Shown one piece after another: positions 4,084 to 5,261 of a stretch of DNA of 5,261 bases. The position numbers were made by a program, and so were the translations under genes. This stretch comes from Pseudomonadota bacterium (GTDB lineage Bacteria > Pseudomonadota > Gammaproteobacteria > Burkholderiales > Nitrosomonadaceae). Location of the stretch: contig JAFEEV010000013.1 of NCBI GenBank assembly GCA_018240935.1, forward strand, positions 1 to 5,261, read 5' to 3'. The number at the start of each line of letters is the position of its first letter. The first letter of the stretch is position 1. A model generated the notes under the pieces. The model saw only the letters and a program-made list of their open reading frames with translations, had not been told where the DNA came from and searched no databases.

Positions 4084-5261
4084 ATGATTAATCCAACATC
4101 CATTGAACTGATCGCCGCTGTGTTATTCGCACTGGCAGTGATTCACACCTTCTCGACCAAATTCTTTGAACATCTGGCGCACAGCCAGCCGCGCCACGCC
4201 GGTATCTGGCATTTATTGGGCGAAGTGGAAGTGGTGTTCGGCTTCTGGGCGATGGTTCTGATTCTGTTCATTTTTGCTGCAAGCGGTAAACAGGAAGCGA
4301 TCACGTACCTCGAGTCGCGCAATTTCACCGAACCGATGTTTGTGTTTGTCATCATGGTGATTGCCGGCACACGCCCGATTCTGGATTTTGCCGCCGCAAC
4401 CGTGCAGCGCGCAGCGGCCGTTTTACCCGTTCACACAGGGATGGCGATGTACTTCTTATTGCTGGCCTTCATCCCCTTGCTCGGTTCCTTCATCACCGAA
4501 CCTGCCGCCATGACGCTCGCCGCCTTGATGCTGCGCGATACCCTGTTCAGCAAGGAAATATCCACCCGTCTGAAATACGCAACGATCGGCGTTTTGTTCG
4601 TCAATGTTTCGATCGGCGGCACACTGACACCTTTTGCCGCACCGCCGGTGTTGATGGTAGCCGCAAAATGGCACTGGGATATCGGCTTCATGATGGCCAC
4701 TTTCGGTTGGAAAGCCGCACTGGCGGTAACTGTCAACGCGCTGGCGGTGACTTGGATATTCCGCCATGAATTGAAGCATACCGGTCAAAAAGGAAGCGCT
4801 GCCGCAGCAAAAACACCACTGCCGGTCGTTCTGATTCATATGGTATTTCTAACGCTGGTTGTATTATTCGCGCACCATCCGGTGGCGTTCATGGGAATAT
4901 TTCTCTTCTTCCTCGGGTTCGCCACGGCTTATCAGCAATACCAAAACCCGCTGATTCTACGCGAAGCATTACTGGTCGCATTCTTCCTGGCGGGATTGGT
5001 GGTACTGGGTGGACAACAACAATGGTGGCTGCAACCGCTGCTGATGGACATGGATGACACCGCCGTGTACTTCGGCGCAACTGCATTGACGGCCATTACC
5101 GACAATGCAGCGCTTACTTACTTGGGGTCATTGGTGGAAGGATTGAGCGAGGAATTTAAAATCGCGCTGGTCGCCGGTGCGGTAACCGGCGGCGGACTGA
5201 CGGTCATTGCCAATGCGCCGAATCCCGCAGGTTTTGCCATTCTCAAGAGCAAATTCGATGA
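4084..5261 (+). CDS. Putative Na+/H+ antiporter, ion transporter superfamily (3' end outside window)
   Basis: The window holds 392 codons from ATG at 4084 with no stop; the frame runs off the edge. The protein is hydrophobic throughout, with many transmembrane helices (for example 8-24, 46-66, 84-101, 120-137, 164-180, 209-225, 247-263, 268-283, 294-309, 326-341) joined by short loops. A longer polar loop at about 226-246 divides two halves, as in the two-repeat fold of the ion transporter superfamily (NhaD, ArsB and relatives). Conserved-looking signatures are FITEPAAMTLAALMLRD (136-152), GGTLTPFAAPPVLMVAA (178-194), TAITDNAALTYLGSLV (336-351) and VIANAPNPAG (374-383). The last two resemble the paired hairpin motifs that bind ion in this superfamily. 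I believe this matches the Pfam family of putative Na+/H+ antiporters (PF07399, from memory). The role would be sodium or proton homeostasis at the inner membrane; substrate is not proven. A TAA at 4075 fixes 4084 as the first possible ATG, yet no Shine-Dalgarno precedes it. Confidence 0.85.
   Translation, partial: MINPTSIELIAAVLFALAVIHTFSTKFFEHLAHSQPRHAGIWHLLGEVEVVFGFWAMVLILFIFAASGKQEAITYLESRNFTEPMFVFVIMVIAGTRPILDFAAATVQRAAAVLPVHTGMAMYFLLLAFIPLLGSFITEPAAMTLAALMLRDTLFSKEISTRLKYATIGVLFVNVSIGGTLTPFAAPPVLMVAAKWHWDIGFMMATFGWKAALAVTVNALAVTWIFRHELKHTGQKGSAAAAKTPLPVVLIHMVFLTLVVLFAHHPVAFMGIFLFFLGFATAYQQYQNPLILREALLVAFFLAGLVVLGGQQQWWLQPLLMDMDDTAVYFGATALTAITDNAALTYLGSLVEGLSEEFKIALVAGAVTGGGLTVIANAPNPAGFAILKSKFD

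Noticed and set aside
4143..5086. Several minus-strand frames of 65-127 codons inside the antiporter gene
   Set aside because: They are antisense shadows of the plus-strand membrane protein, whose motifs and hydrophobic pattern are unbroken across the same bases.
1..5261. CRISPR array, tRNA, rRNA or insertion sequence
   Set aside because: No regularly spaced identical repeats, no cloverleaf-like or rRNA-like segments and no transposase or terminal inverted repeats were seen.

Overview
The window reads as ordinary chromosome of a Gram-negative proteobacterium with moderate GC. A betaproteobacterium close to Nitrosomonas is my best guess. This rests on the overall gene style (a GGDEF receptor with a 7TMR-DISM sensor, an E. 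coli-like NudF, and a glycine-zipper protein ending in CLQEKGYEVTGWQ) and on composition, not on a marker gene. No rRNA, tRNA, CRISPR array or insertion sequence is visible.

Layout: (1) 1-152, 3' end of a glycine-zipper protein gene (+). (2) 171-287, a 38-residue single-span membrane protein gene (-), convergent with the first and separated from it by a stem-loop. (3) 288-566, a long non-coding stretch holding about three degenerate copies of a 55-65 bp sequence and two interleaved inverted repeats. (4) 567-797, a very acidic 76-residue protein (+). (5) 996-1610, an ADP-ribose pyrophosphatase of the NudF type (+). (6) 1611-1829, an intergenic region with a GC-rich inverted-repeat element. (7) 1830-2042, a second very acidic 70-residue protein (+), clearly related to the first. 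(8) 2123-3826, a membrane diguanylate cyclase, 7TMR-DISM plus GGDEF (-). (9) 3827-4083, a divergent control region with a TATAATC-GCG-GATTATA inverted repeat. (10) 4084 to the window end, a putative Na+/H+ antiporter of the ion transporter superfamily (+), cut by the window edge.

The most unusual part is 320-2042. Two Asp/Glu-rich small proteins of the same unrecognised family flank a nudF gene. Each has a near-perfect Shine-Dalgarno sequence and a similar leader, whereas the enzyme and transporter genes around them have weak or no Shine-Dalgarno sequences. This suggests that the small proteins are strongly translated and arose by duplication including the leader. Their function is unknown; a link to NudF is only positional. 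The diguanylate cyclase and the antiporter are transcribed away from each other across a shared 257 bp region and could be co-regulated, which is also inference.
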